Assembly: GCA_024734555.1 (NCBI GenBank)
Contig: JANPWX010000455.1
Coordinates: 248,001-312,000, forward strand
Direction: 5' to 3'
Source of the DNA: Trochalopteron elliotii
Taxonomy: Eukaryota > Chordata > Aves > Passeriformes > Leiothrichidae
Length of the DNA: 64,000 nucleotides
A program made the position numbers and the translations under genes. The notes under the pieces are model-generated. The model was not told the DNA's origin. It was given only the letters and a program-made list of their open reading frames with translations, and did no database searches. Shown in pieces: positions 1-27,165 of the stretch. The first letter of the stretch is position 1, and each line of letters starts with the position of its first letter.

Positions 1-10899
<10,899 letters not shown>

Positions 10900-11430
10900 T
10901 GAAAGAGTGAGATTTACATTTCTCAAGAAATTAATAACCTCAGAGTGAAGTTCCACACCTGATCTAAGTCAATAATTCCCTTTATGTCAGTGGAAATTGA
11001 AGTGCACCATGAAAGGACCATCCCCCCCTCCCCCGGATTTAGAGGCAGGTCTTGAGGAAGAAACTGTTTCCTAAAGGATTTTCTTTTCCCTCAGCTATTT
11101 CAAAAACCTGGAGGACTCAATACCCAACTTTTAGGCAGCAAGGTAGACAAGAAGAAGCACAGGCTTCTCCCATGTTCTGTGCCATAGAGCTCTTTGAAAG
11201 CTCACTCACAGATTTGTCCTGGGATTTTCTTGCCTGCTCTTACTTGAAATATACTCTTATCTCACTAAACACAGCAGCAGATCAGGCATATGCAAACCCA
11301 ATTCTGTGGCTTATGTTAAAGTCATGTATTGGATCGTAGTGCCAGAAATTTAATTTATTTTGGCCTGACCTTTTAAATATAATGGCAGCTATTAATAGCA
11401 GCTTCCCTGTGGCAGTTTTTAGTACTTCAG

Positions 11431-11690
11431 AATCACACCATTGTGGAATGGTTACACTTTAAAGGGGCCTCTGGAGATCAGCTCAATCCCCTGCCAAGGC
11501 AGGGTCACCTGGAGCAGGTGACACAGGAACACATCCAGGTGGGTCTGGAATGTTTCCAGAGAGGGAGACTACATGACCTCCCTGTGCAGCTGTTCCAGTG
11601 CTCTGCTGCCCTCATAGAAAAGTTCATGCTCGTGTTGAGGTGAAACTTCCTGTATTTTAATTTATGGCCATTATTTCTGTGTTTAAAATC
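11431..11690 (-). mobile_element. CR1 LINE 3' fragment
   Basis: On the plus strand the sequence runs in the antisense direction of CR1. It goes from gaatcacaccattgtggaatgg through ccaaggcagggtcacctgg, tccagagagggagact, ccagtgctctgctgccctca and gttgaggtgaaacttcctgt to tttatggccatta. The similarity fades into gagcagtgtcaccatctgacacc and ctgctggctcctcatgctcagg, so the element may extend to about 11965. It is clearly diverged. Confidence 0.85.
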
Positions 11691-12200
11691 CCTTATTTTG
11701 AAACAAGAGGAGGAGGAGCAGTGTCACCATCTGACACCTCTGCCAGTTCCTGCTCTTGGCCTCACTCAACATAGCTGTTCCTATTCCATAAATTACTGAC
11801 ATGAAGGTTTTGTTAGTTCTTGAGGGATGTCTGTGACCTCCCAAGGATGGCTGACAAGCACCATAATTTAAAGACCTTCTCCTTGCTCATATCCCTTCTG
11901 CTGGCTCCTCATGCTCAGGAACCCTTGAGCCTGGTCTCCCTTTAAAACAGAGCTTTGAAACAGAGAAATAGAACTATGAAAGGTGCATTGTAGTAGGACC
12001 CACAAGGGGTAATTTTAAATGATTGGCTTTAAGACATTTACAGCATTGTGTGGCAAAAGCTGATAGGCCAAGAAATGCCTATAATGTATTGTAAATAGGA
12101 AATAGTTTGGCTTCTAATTGAGAGGGCATAAATTATAACATCTGTATTGTCTCACTCTTCACATGAGACTGAAGATGGTATAAAAGTTTTTAAAACACCT

Positions 12201-12892
<692 letters not shown>

Positions 12893-12951
12893 TAGAAATG
12901 GTGCCTTAAGTTTTTACTTTGGTGTTTTCCACATTCTGTTGGTATATAACC

Positions 12952-13415
12952 TGTGGAGGCCCAGGCGCCTGCCAGAGAGGTGTGGGAGTCAGCCTGACTG
13001 ATAAGCAGGGTTGACAGGACTTCACCCCTGGTAAGCCAGGCCGTGGCTTCAAGCCTTGAGAAACATTCATCTAACACAGCCTGAGATCTCCTCCCAAGGT
13101 CCTTTGGAGTTATTATGTTGACTAGTCCAAGCTCTTCTCCTCTGTTGGTTACTTGTGTTCCATATATGGTATTGTTTCTAGAATGATCCACCCCCAAGAC
13201 TATATATTGTTACTTCTCCCTTGTTTCTGGGCTTTGGAGTTTGTCCCTATAGTGTATTCGGCTTCTGGGCATCATTCCTATTTTTTTTCTCATTAAATTA
13301 AATATCTTTTTTCAGGGCACTTCATTGTGTCCCTCTCCTTTTTTCTTAGTTCCTCCCGCATTCACCCTCAAGTCAGGAGCCTCAAAGATTTGTTGCAGCC
13401 ACCCTCACTGCAACA
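12952..13415 (+). mobile_element. Probable solo ERV LTR (464 bp)
   Basis: The element starts tgtggaggccc and ends ctgcaaca (TG...CA). Its flanks are ataacc (12946-12951) and ataact (13416-13421), an imperfect 6-bp target duplication with one mismatch. It has TA-rich promoter-like sequence (actatatatt near 13199), an attaaattaaat poly(A)-like stretch near 13292, then T-rich and C-rich sequence as in R-U5. No internal viral sequence is seen. Its start is 67 bp downstream of the exon at 12587-12884. The boundaries are inferred from the flanks. Confidence 0.65.
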
Positions 13416-13438
13416 ATAACTCTGAACTTCATATAAAG

Positions 13439-13790
13439 TGTTAGCAAGTTCTACTCACAGTGTAGACAGACAGAGCAATCCTTTTCCAGCCCAAGGACAC
13501 CGTTGCAGCTTCAGGCCCAAAAAGTGCAACCACCAGCGAATTGAGGGGAGCAAACTGGGAGGATGGGACTTCATCACCTGAAGGTGTAATTGGACAATTA
13601 ACCCCAATGCGTAAATGGACTAAAACTTATAAAAGTGTGAAAATTCATGACCAGGTGTCCATTTTGAGTGGAGCCATGGTCAGGCTCTGGTACTGCCCAG
13701 GGTGTATCCTTTGAAGGCCTTTTAATAAATACCTGCTTTATTCCTTTAACACTGTCTAGCCTCTGTTCTAGGTTGCCTCTCAAGGCATCA
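13439..13790 (+). mobile_element. Probable ERV LTR (about 350 bp)
   Basis: The order of signals is that of an LTR in plus orientation: TATAAAA at 13628-13634, AATAAA at 13724-13729, then a short pyrimidine-rich R-U5 ending near ggcatca at 13790. This 3' half resembles an avian ERV LTR that I recall. The 5' end is placed at tgttagc (13439) because flanks taaag and taaac nearly match as a 5-bp duplication. The 160-codon open frame on the other strand (13598-14080) overlaps this element and is not a gene. Confidence 0.6.
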
Positions 13791-16700
13791 TAAACTCCAA
13801 TTAGTGTTACCTTGCTAATTAGGGTAAAGCCATCACTGCCTGGCATACGTTGCAGCAGCACTGGTGGTAGAATGAGTGTTCTAAGAGGAATATTTTCAGA
13901 TGTCATCACTGCCGTTAATACGTGGTGACTGCATCTTTTACAACCAAGTTTTCCAAAAATACACATGCAGAACATTGGCTTTAAGAACTCTCTGCACTCA
14001 GAACAGTTTGCCAGGAAGAAACCAACCCAGTCCAACCCCCCACACAAGGTGACAAGAAGAAAACTGCTGCCAAGCACCACAACCAGTGTCAGAGCTGAAG
14101 CAGTGGCTCCAGAGAGAGATTCCAGTAGCTGTCAGATAAAAAAATCCTGATTTCAGCCTCCTGATGACTGAACTCAGCCTCAGGTCAGCCCCCACTCACA
14201 ATCACTCAGAGTTGTAATGAAATGCCATAAAAAGCTACTGTTTGCCTGTACTCTCCTATTTCTAAAACACCTGGACGTCCTTACACTTAAATATTGCATG
14301 GGCTCCACAGGCATTCCTGCTCCCAGGATAAATCACAGCCTGGATCAATCTCCACACACCCAAGCCTGTCACCCTGCTAAGGAGCACAGAGGGGAAGCCA
14401 TGGCCTGTGGTGTGGCCAAAACCTGGATGTCCAGGAAAGCCCAATTAGAAGCCCATTTTTAACAGCATTAGGCACATTTGCCTCTCTGGATGTGCACTTG
14501 GAGCGGGCTGGGAATCAGACACTCTGCTGATTCATCACATTTTGCTGCTCAAAATCCTCATGTTTTTCTAAGTGCATCAGTCAAACAACGTATTCTCTGA
14601 AATTAGGAAATGAGACAGGCATCTGCCAGCAGTGGGCTGACAACAGGAACAGCACTGAAGGCAAACAGATGCAGGCCAGTGTCTCTGAAACCCAGGTTTG
14701 GCTGAATCTGGCTCATGTTTGGAACTTGCAGGTACTTCCACTGCATAAATGTTTCGGATTTTGAACATGGCTTTTAGGGCTTTTATGTTGGCCCATGTGG
14801 AGTTAGTGCTGGCCAGGCTTTAAAGGCTACAGTCGAGAATTCACTTTTCAAATATTTTTTCAGGAGGCTAAAAGGTGTTGGGTGAATTTGGGGGAAACTT
14901 TGAACTCTTAGATCTGATGGTACATTCCCTTTCATTTCTCCAAATTCTAAAGCATTCTCTGAGAGCTAACTTGACCACTTAATTATCTAATTTATGAATT
15001 TAACTTTCCTAAGTGCTACAAGAAATATCATTATGAATCGATCCAGAAAAGATGGCATTGGTCTTGTCACTAACAGCTGTCACACTGTTAATTAAAGATG
15101 GACAATATAGATGCTGAATATTACCCTGATCTCTTAGGACCAATTACATTTAAGATTTGTTTCATCTGATTTGTTTTATTTCTTGATGATGTTTTAATTA
15201 TGATTTATGTCCTGCTCTGTTACATTATGGTAAGATCTCCAACAAAGTGCTTGCAGAAGATCTCCCACCAATCCTTTTGTGTGGGTGGCACCTCCTCATT
15301 GTATCACACCTTGAAACTGCCCATCTCTTTCCTCATCCATCTGCTTCCTTGTAGTGGTCCTGCACAGAAACTTTTCACTGCTCATGGCATGGGAAAATTT
15401 AGATGGGATTTTTCTAATTTCATTCCTGTCCCTAGAGAAGCACCACAGATACTCAACACCTCCTCATGCCTTTAAAACCCAGCCATGATATTTCCTGCTC
15501 ATTATTTTGACTGCAGTAAATGCAAGTTCTTCAGCAGTTTTACATGTATAGTTTCTGCACTGGGTGAACTACACAGAAGCAAAAAAAGAGATTGATTTAA
15601 TTTTATTTCCTGTGTTTTTGAGGCTGGATTTGCATGTTCAGGCACTAAGAAAGAGTTGCTCTTGGCAATGCAAAGCCATTTTCTTAAATACACGTATTAA
15701 AACTGAGCAATTACTGTGTATGGCAAAACATTTCACAGCAGATTAATCAGGATGTTATACAGTATGTGAGGGGAAAATAATTGTGACTGTTTCTCAAGTG
15801 GAGGGGAAGCACATTTATACAGAGTAGCATATGCCACTGGCTGATGTTTAGGTTTTCCCCATCAACAAAAGTGAAAACTTTAACATCTGTATTATATAAT
15901 CCTCCTTCTGCTTCCAGAAGGCACTGAGGGCTCATTAAATACTTGACTACTGCTCTGTGGTAATTGGGCAGGAACAGGGGTTTTGGTTTAACTCTTCTTG
16001 GTCAGAAGCACTTGGTGATTGCAACTCCTGCTAATCTTTGCCATTTAAAATATAACAATTAATGATCGTTAACAAACATATTTCAAAATATTTTCTTATT
16101 AGAAATGCAGGTGGAACAAGAAGTGAAGCTCACAGAATTTCTTCCTCTAGTGTTCATGTTCTATATCTCATTATCTGTGTGAGAGTGGAGAACTAATAAG
16201 CAGGGAAAATAATGGTGAGAAACAGGAGAGAAACCTGGAGAATGGAAATGCTACTCTGTATGTAAAGACAGTCCTCCTTAGTGTTCCAGACCTTTGCAAA
16301 GGTCACAATGGTCTCTGTAATGCAGAATTAAACTGCAAATCCTCAGAGACTGGAGGCACTGAGCTTGATTAGGACACATTTCTGATGGAAATCCCTATTG
16401 CAGAGCAACAGTGCAGCTCCCAGTCTTCTGCAACACCAGGATAGGGGGAATTCCTATCCTTTCATTCCTAACAAACTACAGACACCATATGTAACATAAA
16501 ATAATTACTGCTACCTTGATTGTTCTGGCTTTTCTATCAGTTAGATTACTCAGGGAGGAGAGCAAACCGAGGAACTGTTTCACCAACTGCTCTGATAAAT
16601 CAATTTTACATAACAACCTCTGTGAGCACATTGCTCTGTGCCCTGGCATTCGTGATTCTGTCAGTTGGGTAAAGAGCTGCACCTCCCTCCCAACACAGAC

Positions 16701-16871
16701 ACAACCCAACACAGACAATTCCATTTCTACCCAGGGCACTCACGAGGGAGAGCTGCTCTGTGGGGAATGCCCAGGATTAGGGATGCTTGGTGCTTTCTTA
16801 AAACCAAAGCACAAGTTTTTGTCGTAGAGAAAGACTTTTTGCCTGGTTGTGTCCCCATCATCTCCATCAGC

Positions 16872-17000
16872 AAAATCCCAGAATGGTTTGGGTTGGAAGG
16901 GACCTTAAAGCCCATTGAGTTCCACCTCTGCTTGGAGCAGCTTTATCCCAGGTTGCTCCAAGCCCTGTCCAACCTGGGCTTGAGTCCTCTGGTGCTTTGT
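16872..17000 (-). mobile_element. CR1 LINE 3' tail
   Basis: The plus strand reads aaaatcccagaatggtttgg, then ggttggaagggacctta, then gcagctttatcccaggttgc and ccaacctgggcttgag. This is the antisense of the CR1 3' end. It is short and diverged and ends about 180 bp before the next CPXM2 exon. Confidence 0.85.
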
Positions 17001-17137
17001 TACAGAACATTTGGCATTTCTAAAAACCTTTTGCCCTTCCAATTCTGCAGGCTGAGCCAGCTGGATGAACACCCAACTTGAGTTCGTAGAAGTTACATTG
17101 ATCTGCATAAAAACTCAGATCTGATCAATAGATTTAA

Positions 17138-18144
<1,007 letters not shown>

Positions 18145-21100
18145 TGATTTCAGGCTATGAAATATCAGAGAGCTTTAAAAAAATGACTTCCAAATCTTAA
18201 ATGTTTTCCACAAGAGGTGATCTGAGCCAGCAATGAATCTTGGAATATCTAACTTAGTTTATGATTAATTTCAGTGCTACTGTGTCTCCATTGTAAAAGA
18301 AAGCATTGAATGACAGATACTTAATTAGGCAATAATGATTCTGCCTTAAATATTTCAAAACGGGACCACTGGGAAATGACAGTGGGAACTGAAGTAATCA
18401 GCTGTTTTTTTCTTGTCTTGGAAGCCTTGGCAGTGCTGAAAGTCTGCCATAAAGTGTGGGTTGTATTACTCTGTTAACAAAATTAATGTATTGCTCTGAG
18501 TTAATGCAATATGTGATTAATCTCCAGCTCTCTGGATTGTCATGTGGAAAAAAAATAAAGTGCAATAAATGTGCAAGATCCCAAAATCCACCTTGTAACA
18601 CTCGGGGAACCTTGCAGCTATTTACATCTTGACTTATTGCTGAGCCTCCATGGCTCAAGGCCATCTGCACTTGTTAGTAAAAATAAAAGTACTTATTTCA
18701 TTCCCTTTAATTTTTCTTTTTAATGAGACGTTTAAGCTCACACTCTGGAATCACTGTGGAGACAGGAACATAAAAGTTCTATCTTGTTTCACATTATCCA
18801 GGTAACAATACACGTCTCATTAGTCCCTGAAACTAGAGGATTTATGCTGGAGCCAAAAAGCTAAAATTATATGTATAACTCCAGAGAAAGAAGGCAAATT
18901 GTCAGCAGTCTTCTTTCATTTATACCTTTTAAAATGAAAAATGTGTCCATTTAAACCTCTGAGTTGCCTTGATGTAAAAATAGGCCAAGCAGGAGAAGAA
19001 TTATGGCCACTATCTCTGTTCACATAAGTTTTGTTTCCAGTGAGCTGAGCTCTGCTGTTCCACTGATACATTAACGTGGTCAGCTGCCCCGTGGAGCCAG
19101 ACAAAAGTTGCCTGTAAAAGCCCTCTAATAACATTTAAAGGTTTGAGAAAATTCCTTTGCTTCTTCCTGTGGACTGAAATAAAAGCACATTGGTTTGGAT
19201 TTCTCCTGGATACAATGTCCCTGATGGAAGGAGAGGGATTCAGCTAACACCATTAATGGGCTAATTGGAGGCACTGATTCCAAGAGCAAGAACTTTGTGG
19301 GGAATTATTCCATTTTCCCTCAATGCAGATGTAACTATTGATTAAGTCTGAGTGAGTCCATGTTGTTACAGTCAGATATGGGCTGGACTCTGAGGAAACC
19401 TCTGGAAAAAAAGTTCAATTGGATGAACAAATGCACCTTTTCCTCCCTGTCATGGTGCCAAAGCAGCTTTGGGGGTTGCTTCCTCTAATTTGGGAAATGA
19501 CAAAGTAAATATTCATGGAAAAATGTGCACTTTCGTCCTAGTGGAACTCTTCTGTGCCACAGCCAGACTTCAAAGGCAGATGCTTCTGTGTGATTTTCGA
19601 ACCAAAGTGTAATTAATTTAATTTTACAAAGTGTCCAGAGAAATTTTTATTAATATTTTGTTAAGTTTGCTGTGATTTCAGTATCCTTTATGTACCTAAC
19701 CCCAAGGATTTTAAAGTAGCATTTAGTAATATTTATTATATTAAATATATTTATATATTAAATATTTATTTAATTAGTCTAAACTAAGCATAATTCTGGT
19801 ATTACAGCTCTCCTGCTTCACTCCTGGCTTCCTGGTCCATACAGAAAAGTTGAATTTAAGTTGTTATATGCTTTGAGTGTGCATCACTATGTCCAGGTTT
19901 CCTGGAGAGTCTTTTGTTGTTAAAAAGAAATTATAAAGATTTTTATAATGTATTTAAATCAGTGCAGTTTGGTACATTTGAATGTGAAAATTGCTTTTGT
20001 ACTTTTACAATTACTTAATTGTAACTAAGGTCTGTCTTATCAGGCCAAAAGGACATTTCTCTTAATTGTAGAATTTATGGAGTAATCTGACATATAAAAT
20101 TCATAGCAATGCTATCTTTGTCCTTTAATGCATTGTTATTTTATCTAAGCAGACATGGCAATCCTTTTCCAGCCCCAGTAGGTGGATATGGATGCAGTCT
20201 GCCTCCAGCCTGCTCCCACTGGAACCTATTATTTCAGCAAACCTATTATTTACTAAATTTATCTGTGTTTTTAATTGTGGGGGGTTTTGCCATCTGTTCT
20301 GATTTTTTTTTTAAACCTACTGGATTTAATCTGATTTTCAAAAAAGCCCCAACCTTTTAGCCTGGTATTAAATTCTGGGCACTGACAGCTGACAGAAATA
20401 CTTCTGTCTGCTTGCTTCTAAATGGAAAGGAGGGAAAGTGCATCCTGCTGAAGGCTTAATACCCAGCTTTGCCATGAATTCCCAGTGGGGTATGAATGTG
20501 GAGGTTTACTCCTGGCCCTGCGTGGGGTTGTGATGAACTGACTGTTAAATGTGTCAGAAAAATGTGGGTCAGGTTTGCAGTCCTGGGGCTAAAGCCAGGC
20601 TGGGAGCAGGGATGTGATCACAGACACACACGGGGGGATCCAGAGCCCTTTGCCTGCCCTGTGGTGTTGCCAGAGCATTTGCAGCTGAAAATGAGCCCCT
20701 GGGGATAAATATGAGGAGTCTGGCAGATTTATGGTTTGGCCTTTTGTTCAGCTTCCAGCAGACCCAGTGGAGAGGGAGAGCTGAATAAAGAACCTCTCTT
20801 AGAGCCTTTCCTAAAAACGCCCAAGTCACGAGAAACAGAAAATTCGGACCTTATTATCACCCCAAATGTGATCAAATTGACTTAACAAACCCCTGATCAT
20901 GTTGGGATATAAGAATGGGTCTGATCAGGTACAGTTCTGGCACACTCAGAGGCTGCACTATCAGGGTATAGTCGATATTGCCATTTGTTAACACTTGCCT
21001 GATTGCAAACACATTTTTTTATTTTACCAAACCCTAAATTGAAATGCTTCTTCTTTAAACAGAGGCTGACCAGCCTGATTCTTCCCCAAAAATGATATTT

Positions 21101-22044
21101 TTCTGCAAATCATCTTTGGTTTTTGCAACACTCTGCAGTGCCAGTGAGCTGAGGCTGGTGTTAGTAAGGCTGTCAGGTCTCATCAGTGCTGAAAAACCCC
21201 AACCCCTCCTCATGCAGGAGATGTTCCATTTCTATTTTTACATGGAATTGCATATTTGAATATGTACTTCCATTCACAGGGAGTTTCTCCAGGACAGAGT
21301 GCAAAACTAATTTTAGGTAATAGTTTTTCCCCTTTTTCAATTCACAGCTAAGAATACTCGGTGGTTAAAATCATATTTAAAAGAAGCCTAAAATGATCCT
21401 GATGCACATATGGGTACATAGAATGGGTATATCTGAGATCATTCATGGGGGAAAAGAAGAAACCAAAAACTCCTGATTGAATGAGGTGTTAAAATACATT
21501 TTTTATGAGTAGTTCAGTTGATTACAGGAGCTTGGTTTGTGTATTTACATTTAACCAGGTGGTTTAAATGTCCTGGTGAATTTACTGTGTAGGAAAATCA
21601 GTGTAATAAACCCCAGTGTAAGAGTTTGTAGAAGGGAATATTTACTTACACCTCAAAGTGAGTTGATACTATGTATGCACACACTTTTCCTAGTAAGTAG
21701 CACCGAACTCTGTGTCCTGGCAGTCTGGTCAGGGTTATGTCGTGTCAGTATTTCACTGGGGTTTCTCTGGATCCCTCAGTTAGGATTGTTTGGGAAAGGT
21801 CTTCTCTACCCCATGGGAACCACCAGATTTTGTCTCAGGCCTTTCCAGCTGCCAAAAATCTACAGCTGGATTGGGGCCTTTTTTCATCATTTGGAAAATA
21901 TGATTGAGGTGTGTTTTTCTCTAGGGTTGGCAGGATGAGGAGGGGCATTTGTGGTGGGGGCAGCCCCTGAGACACTCTCCTGGTGTGAGGATGGAGGGTT
22001 CTACCTGTGGAGTCATTTACCCATGGCCAAGGACTTCTCCTGGG

Positions 22045-22380
22045 GGTGATGTAGGGCTGGGAGTTGGACTCGATGGTCCTTGTGGGTCCCTTCCAAATCA
22101 GCTTATCCCATGTGATCCTGTGTCCTCATTTAATGGACTCAAGTTGCCCCAGGAAAGGTTTAGATGCGATGTTAGGATAAATTTCTTCATGGAAAGGGTT
22201 TTCAAGAACTGGGGCAGGCTGCCCAGGGATGTGGTGGAGTCCCTGTCTTTGGAAGTGTTCAAAAAATCTGTGGATATGGCATGTGAGGACATGGTTTAGT
22301 GATGGACATGATGGTGATGGTTGATGGTTGGACTTGAGGATCTTAGAGATGTTCCCCAACCTCAGTGATTCTGTGCCTTA
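22045..22380 (+). mobile_element. CR1 LINE 3' fragments (two pieces)
   Basis: A first piece (about 22045-22115) ends with gggagttggactcgatggtc, the CR1 tail. A second piece (about 22125-22380) reads gatgttaggataaatttctt, gaactggggcaggctgccc, gtggtggagtccctgtc and ttggacttgaggatcttag, and ends in cctcagtgattctgtg. Both are sense on the plus strand, which suggests one CR1 inserted next to or into another, or an internal deletion. Confidence 0.82.
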
Positions 22381-22429
22381 TAAACACCACTCTCCCCAAG
22401 GAGAAAGGACCAAAGTCCTGAAAAACAAC

Positions 22430-22975
22430 ACATCTTTTTTTATTATCGACACCTTCATGAAGGGATGGGACCACTGTTGGGCTAAAAACAATTTATTGCT
22501 CAGATAAACATCAGCCTCAAAGGCCCTGAGATTTTAGAGGAGCAAGAAGTCAGCCATAGCTCAAAGTAGTCACTTCCTTACAAGGCAGTATATACATTCT
22601 AATCCAATATATCCAATATATCCAATATATCCAAAGTTTCTTCATTACAAGGCAATATATAACATTAAGCTGCCACAGAGTTTATTTTGTTGTTCCGACC
22701 TATCACCTTTGCTTAATTTTGCTGCACTGCGTATACTTTTATCCAAAGACTTGCTACTACACGTACACACACATGATTCTGCTATAACATCTAAACTCTT
22801 AGCTTACTCCATATAATTACTGCACTAAAAAACCCTTCACCATCTTACTTAATACAGTTTCTTACTTAAGGCATATTCTTATTTACGGCTGTAGAAACAC
22901 AAGTTTATAATTTCTCTGCTTAACGTCTGTGTTGCTCTTATTTTTACATCAACCCAAGAAGGGTTTAACCCACAT
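22430..22975 (-). mobile_element. LTR-like / ERV-derived block
   Basis: On the minus strand the block starts tgtgggttaaacccttcttg and contains an AATAAA signal near its far end (before ttgtttttagcccaaca), as an LTR would. It is rich in TA-containing words such as ggatatattggatatatt. I could not find a target duplication or a certain boundary, and the family is not recognised, so this is a tentative call. Confidence 0.42.
22601..22636 (+). repeat. 9-bp tandem repeat, about 4 copies
   Basis: The unit atatccaat (permuted) repeats about four times: aatccaatatatccaatata then tccaatatatccaaag. It lies inside the LTR-like block and is probably part of it. Confidence 0.8.
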
Positions 22976-22984
22976 ACCTGAGGG

Positions 22985-23776
<792 letters not shown>

Positions 23777-24885
23777 AGCTCGGCCCGCCGGCTCTGCTTC
23801 TCTCAGCCTGGCTGTAGTCGTAGTGAGAGTTTCGTAGCCCATCTCTTCATGCCTTTTTTCTCTGCAGGAGGCCTTTCTGTTAGTTGGAGCTGGATGGATG
23901 ATGGGGTGGGGGGGGTGTTTCTTGTTTTTGGTGGGGAAAAAGAAAAATCGGAAATGAAGTTCGAGTCGAACCAAAAGGAGCCCCCGGTGGAGAGGAGAGA
24001 CAGGAAGGTGTTTTGAGTTGAGCTGGAATGAAATGTTGTGCTCGTTGGGTTGTTTAATCCTTTTGTCAGTCTGCTTTCTTTAAAAGTTGAAGAGAAAGGA
24101 TAAAAAGCAACAGCAACAAAAAAAGAGATACTTGTATAGGAGGAGTGTTCTGAATGAAAAGCTGGAAAATGTATCTAAAGTATAAAACTGGTATATTTTT
24201 GCAACTCAGAAAAGTTTTGACACTCTTTATGTTTTATTCTCATATGGGAGGAAAAGCTGAGAGGCGACAACTTCTGTTTAATGTGATTAAAACTTGTGTC
24301 AAAATTTCTCTATTTCTCTGAAAATTTTCCCCTTTTGATAAGCACTGTATTTCAGGAGAAAAGCCTGCAGTGAATAACCCACCTTTGCTTTCCTGCTTGG
24401 GTTGTTTAGATTTAAGGATGCTTTGTGCTGCCAGAGTTTAATGCCAGGAGCGTTTTCTCCTCTGGCTTTTTAAGGCTGCAATTTTACTCCATGAACTAAA
24501 CCTGATAAAAAGGTTTTGGGATCGGGACCACTCTGGCACTGTGGCTTGGGCAGTTCTTCCCTGATGTGGGAGAAGGACCTGAACAAAGCTTTTCCTGAGG
24601 ATACAGCCAATTGTGTCATATATGAGAGGAGAAGCTTAGTCATTGAGAGGTGCTTAATTCACAAATCCACTGATACCATCTTTTTTCTTAATTTTTGGCC
24701 TGACTTGAAGTGCCTTTTGTGCTCCTGCACATCTCATGCCACTGCCTTCTGTGACGTGCAAGGGGTTCTGTGTTCCTCTGCAGGCCTGCTCATCATGCTG
24801 CTGCTTTTCTGGCCTTATGCCTCTTTGGGAGCAGAATTTGTGCTTTATTGTTGGCTTCTGAGTAATAAAATTGTACTGCAGGACA
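23777..24885 (+). other. CPXM2: CPXM2 3' UTR (probable extent)
   Basis: Sequence after the stop codon holds a G run (gggtggggggggtg near 23901), then AT-rich sequence. Candidate poly(A) signals are ATTAAA at 24286-24291 and AATAAA at 24864-24869; the end given here assumes the second. More AATAAA words lie further on (near 25207 and 25434). The true 3' end cannot be fixed without transcript data. A 160-codon open frame at 24516-24998 runs across the signal and is not a recognised protein. Confidence 0.55.
24864..24869 (+). terminator. Candidate CPXM2 poly(A) signal
   Basis: This is a canonical AATAAA in the context gagtaataaaattgtactg, about 1.1 kb after the stop codon. An earlier variant, ATTAAA, is at 24286-24291. 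Which one is used cannot be told from the sequence alone. Confidence 0.4.
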
Positions 24886-27165
24886 GGACCGAGGTTCAGG
24901 AAGGATGCAGAGCGAGTCTAGGAAAGAATCAGCAGTGGGCAAAGTGCCAGCTGATAAAAATACAACTCTGCTCCATTACCTGCAATGTTATGACATAAAT
25001 TATACCTAAAAAAACAGGGTCAGCTGCATGATTTTAGCCAGTCTGGGGCTAAATAAACATCTCTCAACTTGTTTGGTAGCAGGCTGCAGCATGCTCTTCC
25101 AAATCCAATTCTGTTTTAAACATTTTGATTGCTATTTACAGTTTTTGCCAGTTTGATAGGGTTCTTGGAAAAGGCATTCAGCAAAATATCATTGAAACTG
25201 AGGAGAAAATAAAGCATGAGCAGAAAAATTACTGTAAAAACACCATGTGCCATCTGTATTAATTATTTTTTTATTGTCAAGGAATGTAGGAAACACTTAA
25301 AAGGTAAAAGACTGCAGAATGACAAACATAATCATGAGCCCTTGCATAGTAAATAATCATATTCTTGAATTTTCTTAGGCAATTTCAGCCCATGCTTGTT
25401 CTGCAGATACCATTAAATAACAGCAAAGGCTCCAATAAAACAGAAGAGTGCGCTTTTAATTCTCTGTGACTGAAATTATGGAACACCTCCAAGTCAGTAT
25501 CACTTCAATTAAGTAACAGAAGTAAACAACTCATCCAGTCATTCCATCATGTGCAATTATATTTTACTAATTTTTCCCTCTTTACAGCATCCTGTATGCC
25601 ATATATATTTTTGTATAGCAAATGTAACTGCAGTTTGTCAAGAAGGGATATATTTTTCCTTGAGAGATGGGAAGGGATTAATGATGTCTTTGTGCAGGTA
25701 ACAAAGTGAAATAATTTTGGAATATGGAGTACTGACAGCAGACAATTTGTTTGCAGTTGAATTTGACTTGTTCACTGGCATATGTAGATTTTATGATCAT
25801 CATGATAGATCAAAAGCACATGAGATTTTTTTGGGTTATGAATGGAGTTTTTTGGGTGGATTCTTTCTGGAGTCCTACAATGGCATCTTGCAGGGTGGTT
25901 GGAATGCACTGGCAAAAGTGGAACAAAATAGCCAAATTTAACTGGGATTGAATGTGGAAACCACTGTTTCAGTCCTGGCAGGTGTGGTCTTTCTACCTTG
26001 AGATAATGGTGTAAGAGTTTAACTTCACAAACCTTGAGGTTCCTGTGCTTTGTTCTCAGAACTGAGGTTCTTTCTGTGAGAAATTATTTTTCATTTGATA
26101 ACCAGAAATGGATTTGATGGGGAATTCTTGGACATGTGTGAGCTAAGACTGGATGGACTGTGATTGCTGAAGGCCTCAGGTGCTGGGGCCAGTGGCTTTG
26201 GTGTTCTCTCCTGGCTGTCACTAGTGCTTACACGAGTTTGGGCACAGCAGAACTGGGACTAATGCAGGTGACCTCACTCCATTTTAGTCCAGGCATTCCT
26301 AAATAAATGGCCTAATAGCTGTCAAGTGGACTTGTCTGTGCAATTATTTCCTGATTGTCCAGCACTGGAAAACACTCCAGGCTCCAAGGAATTTTACCAG
26401 GAATATCAGGTGTGTGAATATCTGGTGCTGAGATGTTTATGCCTGCCCTGGATGTAATGATACTAAACTGGTGTGTGCCCTATTTACTGCTGTAGTTATG
26501 CACTTGGGAGTTAAAATGTTCCTTTCCTTTGAAATACACAGCACCATTATTTAACCTTCAGACACATCCAAACCACAAACCAGTAAATCTGGATACCAGT
26601 GTTTTCTATTTATCTGCCTTTATTCTCCTTCGTTAGAAGAGGTATCTTTTTTCTAAAGTCTGTGCTTTAAATCTCTTTTCCTTTTAGTGTTGTAGGAGAA
26701 CAGACAACCCTGCAGAGATGCCAAGAAATAAAACTTGAAGGTGGATTCAGCCCTTTTGTAATTACAGACCCATTTGAAGAGCTTATAGCAGCTCTCTTAT
26801 GTGAGAACTTTGCTAAAACTTGATCATCCCTGATATAAAAGAGAAAAACACAATCCCTTCCAAGTAGTAAGAAATTCAGCTGCACAACCTCACCCACACA
26901 GAAAAGGTTAAGCAAATGAAAGGTTAAAACAGGAGATACTCCACTCTGCTTGATAATACCAACCATCAGTCATCTGCTCCCATGCAGGGCCCTGACAATC
27001 ATAAAACACAGTGGGAGCTGCCTGGCTTCTCCTTAACTATCCCTGTCAGGTTATCCAGCTGTTCATTTATATTGGTTTCATTATCATCTGGGTTTTTCTC
27101 ATCCAGCCTGATGAGAACTACAAGTGCAGTATCCTCTCAAAGACAGCTCTCAGTACCTGCAAATC

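Noticed and set aside
13598..14080. 160-codon open frame on the minus strand
   Set aside because: It overlaps a probable LTR and adjacent intron of CPXM2. No similarity to a viral or cellular protein is recognised.
24516..24998. 160-codon open frame after CPXM2
   Set aside because: It lies in the presumed CPXM2 3' UTR and crosses a poly(A) signal. No recognisable protein motif was seen.
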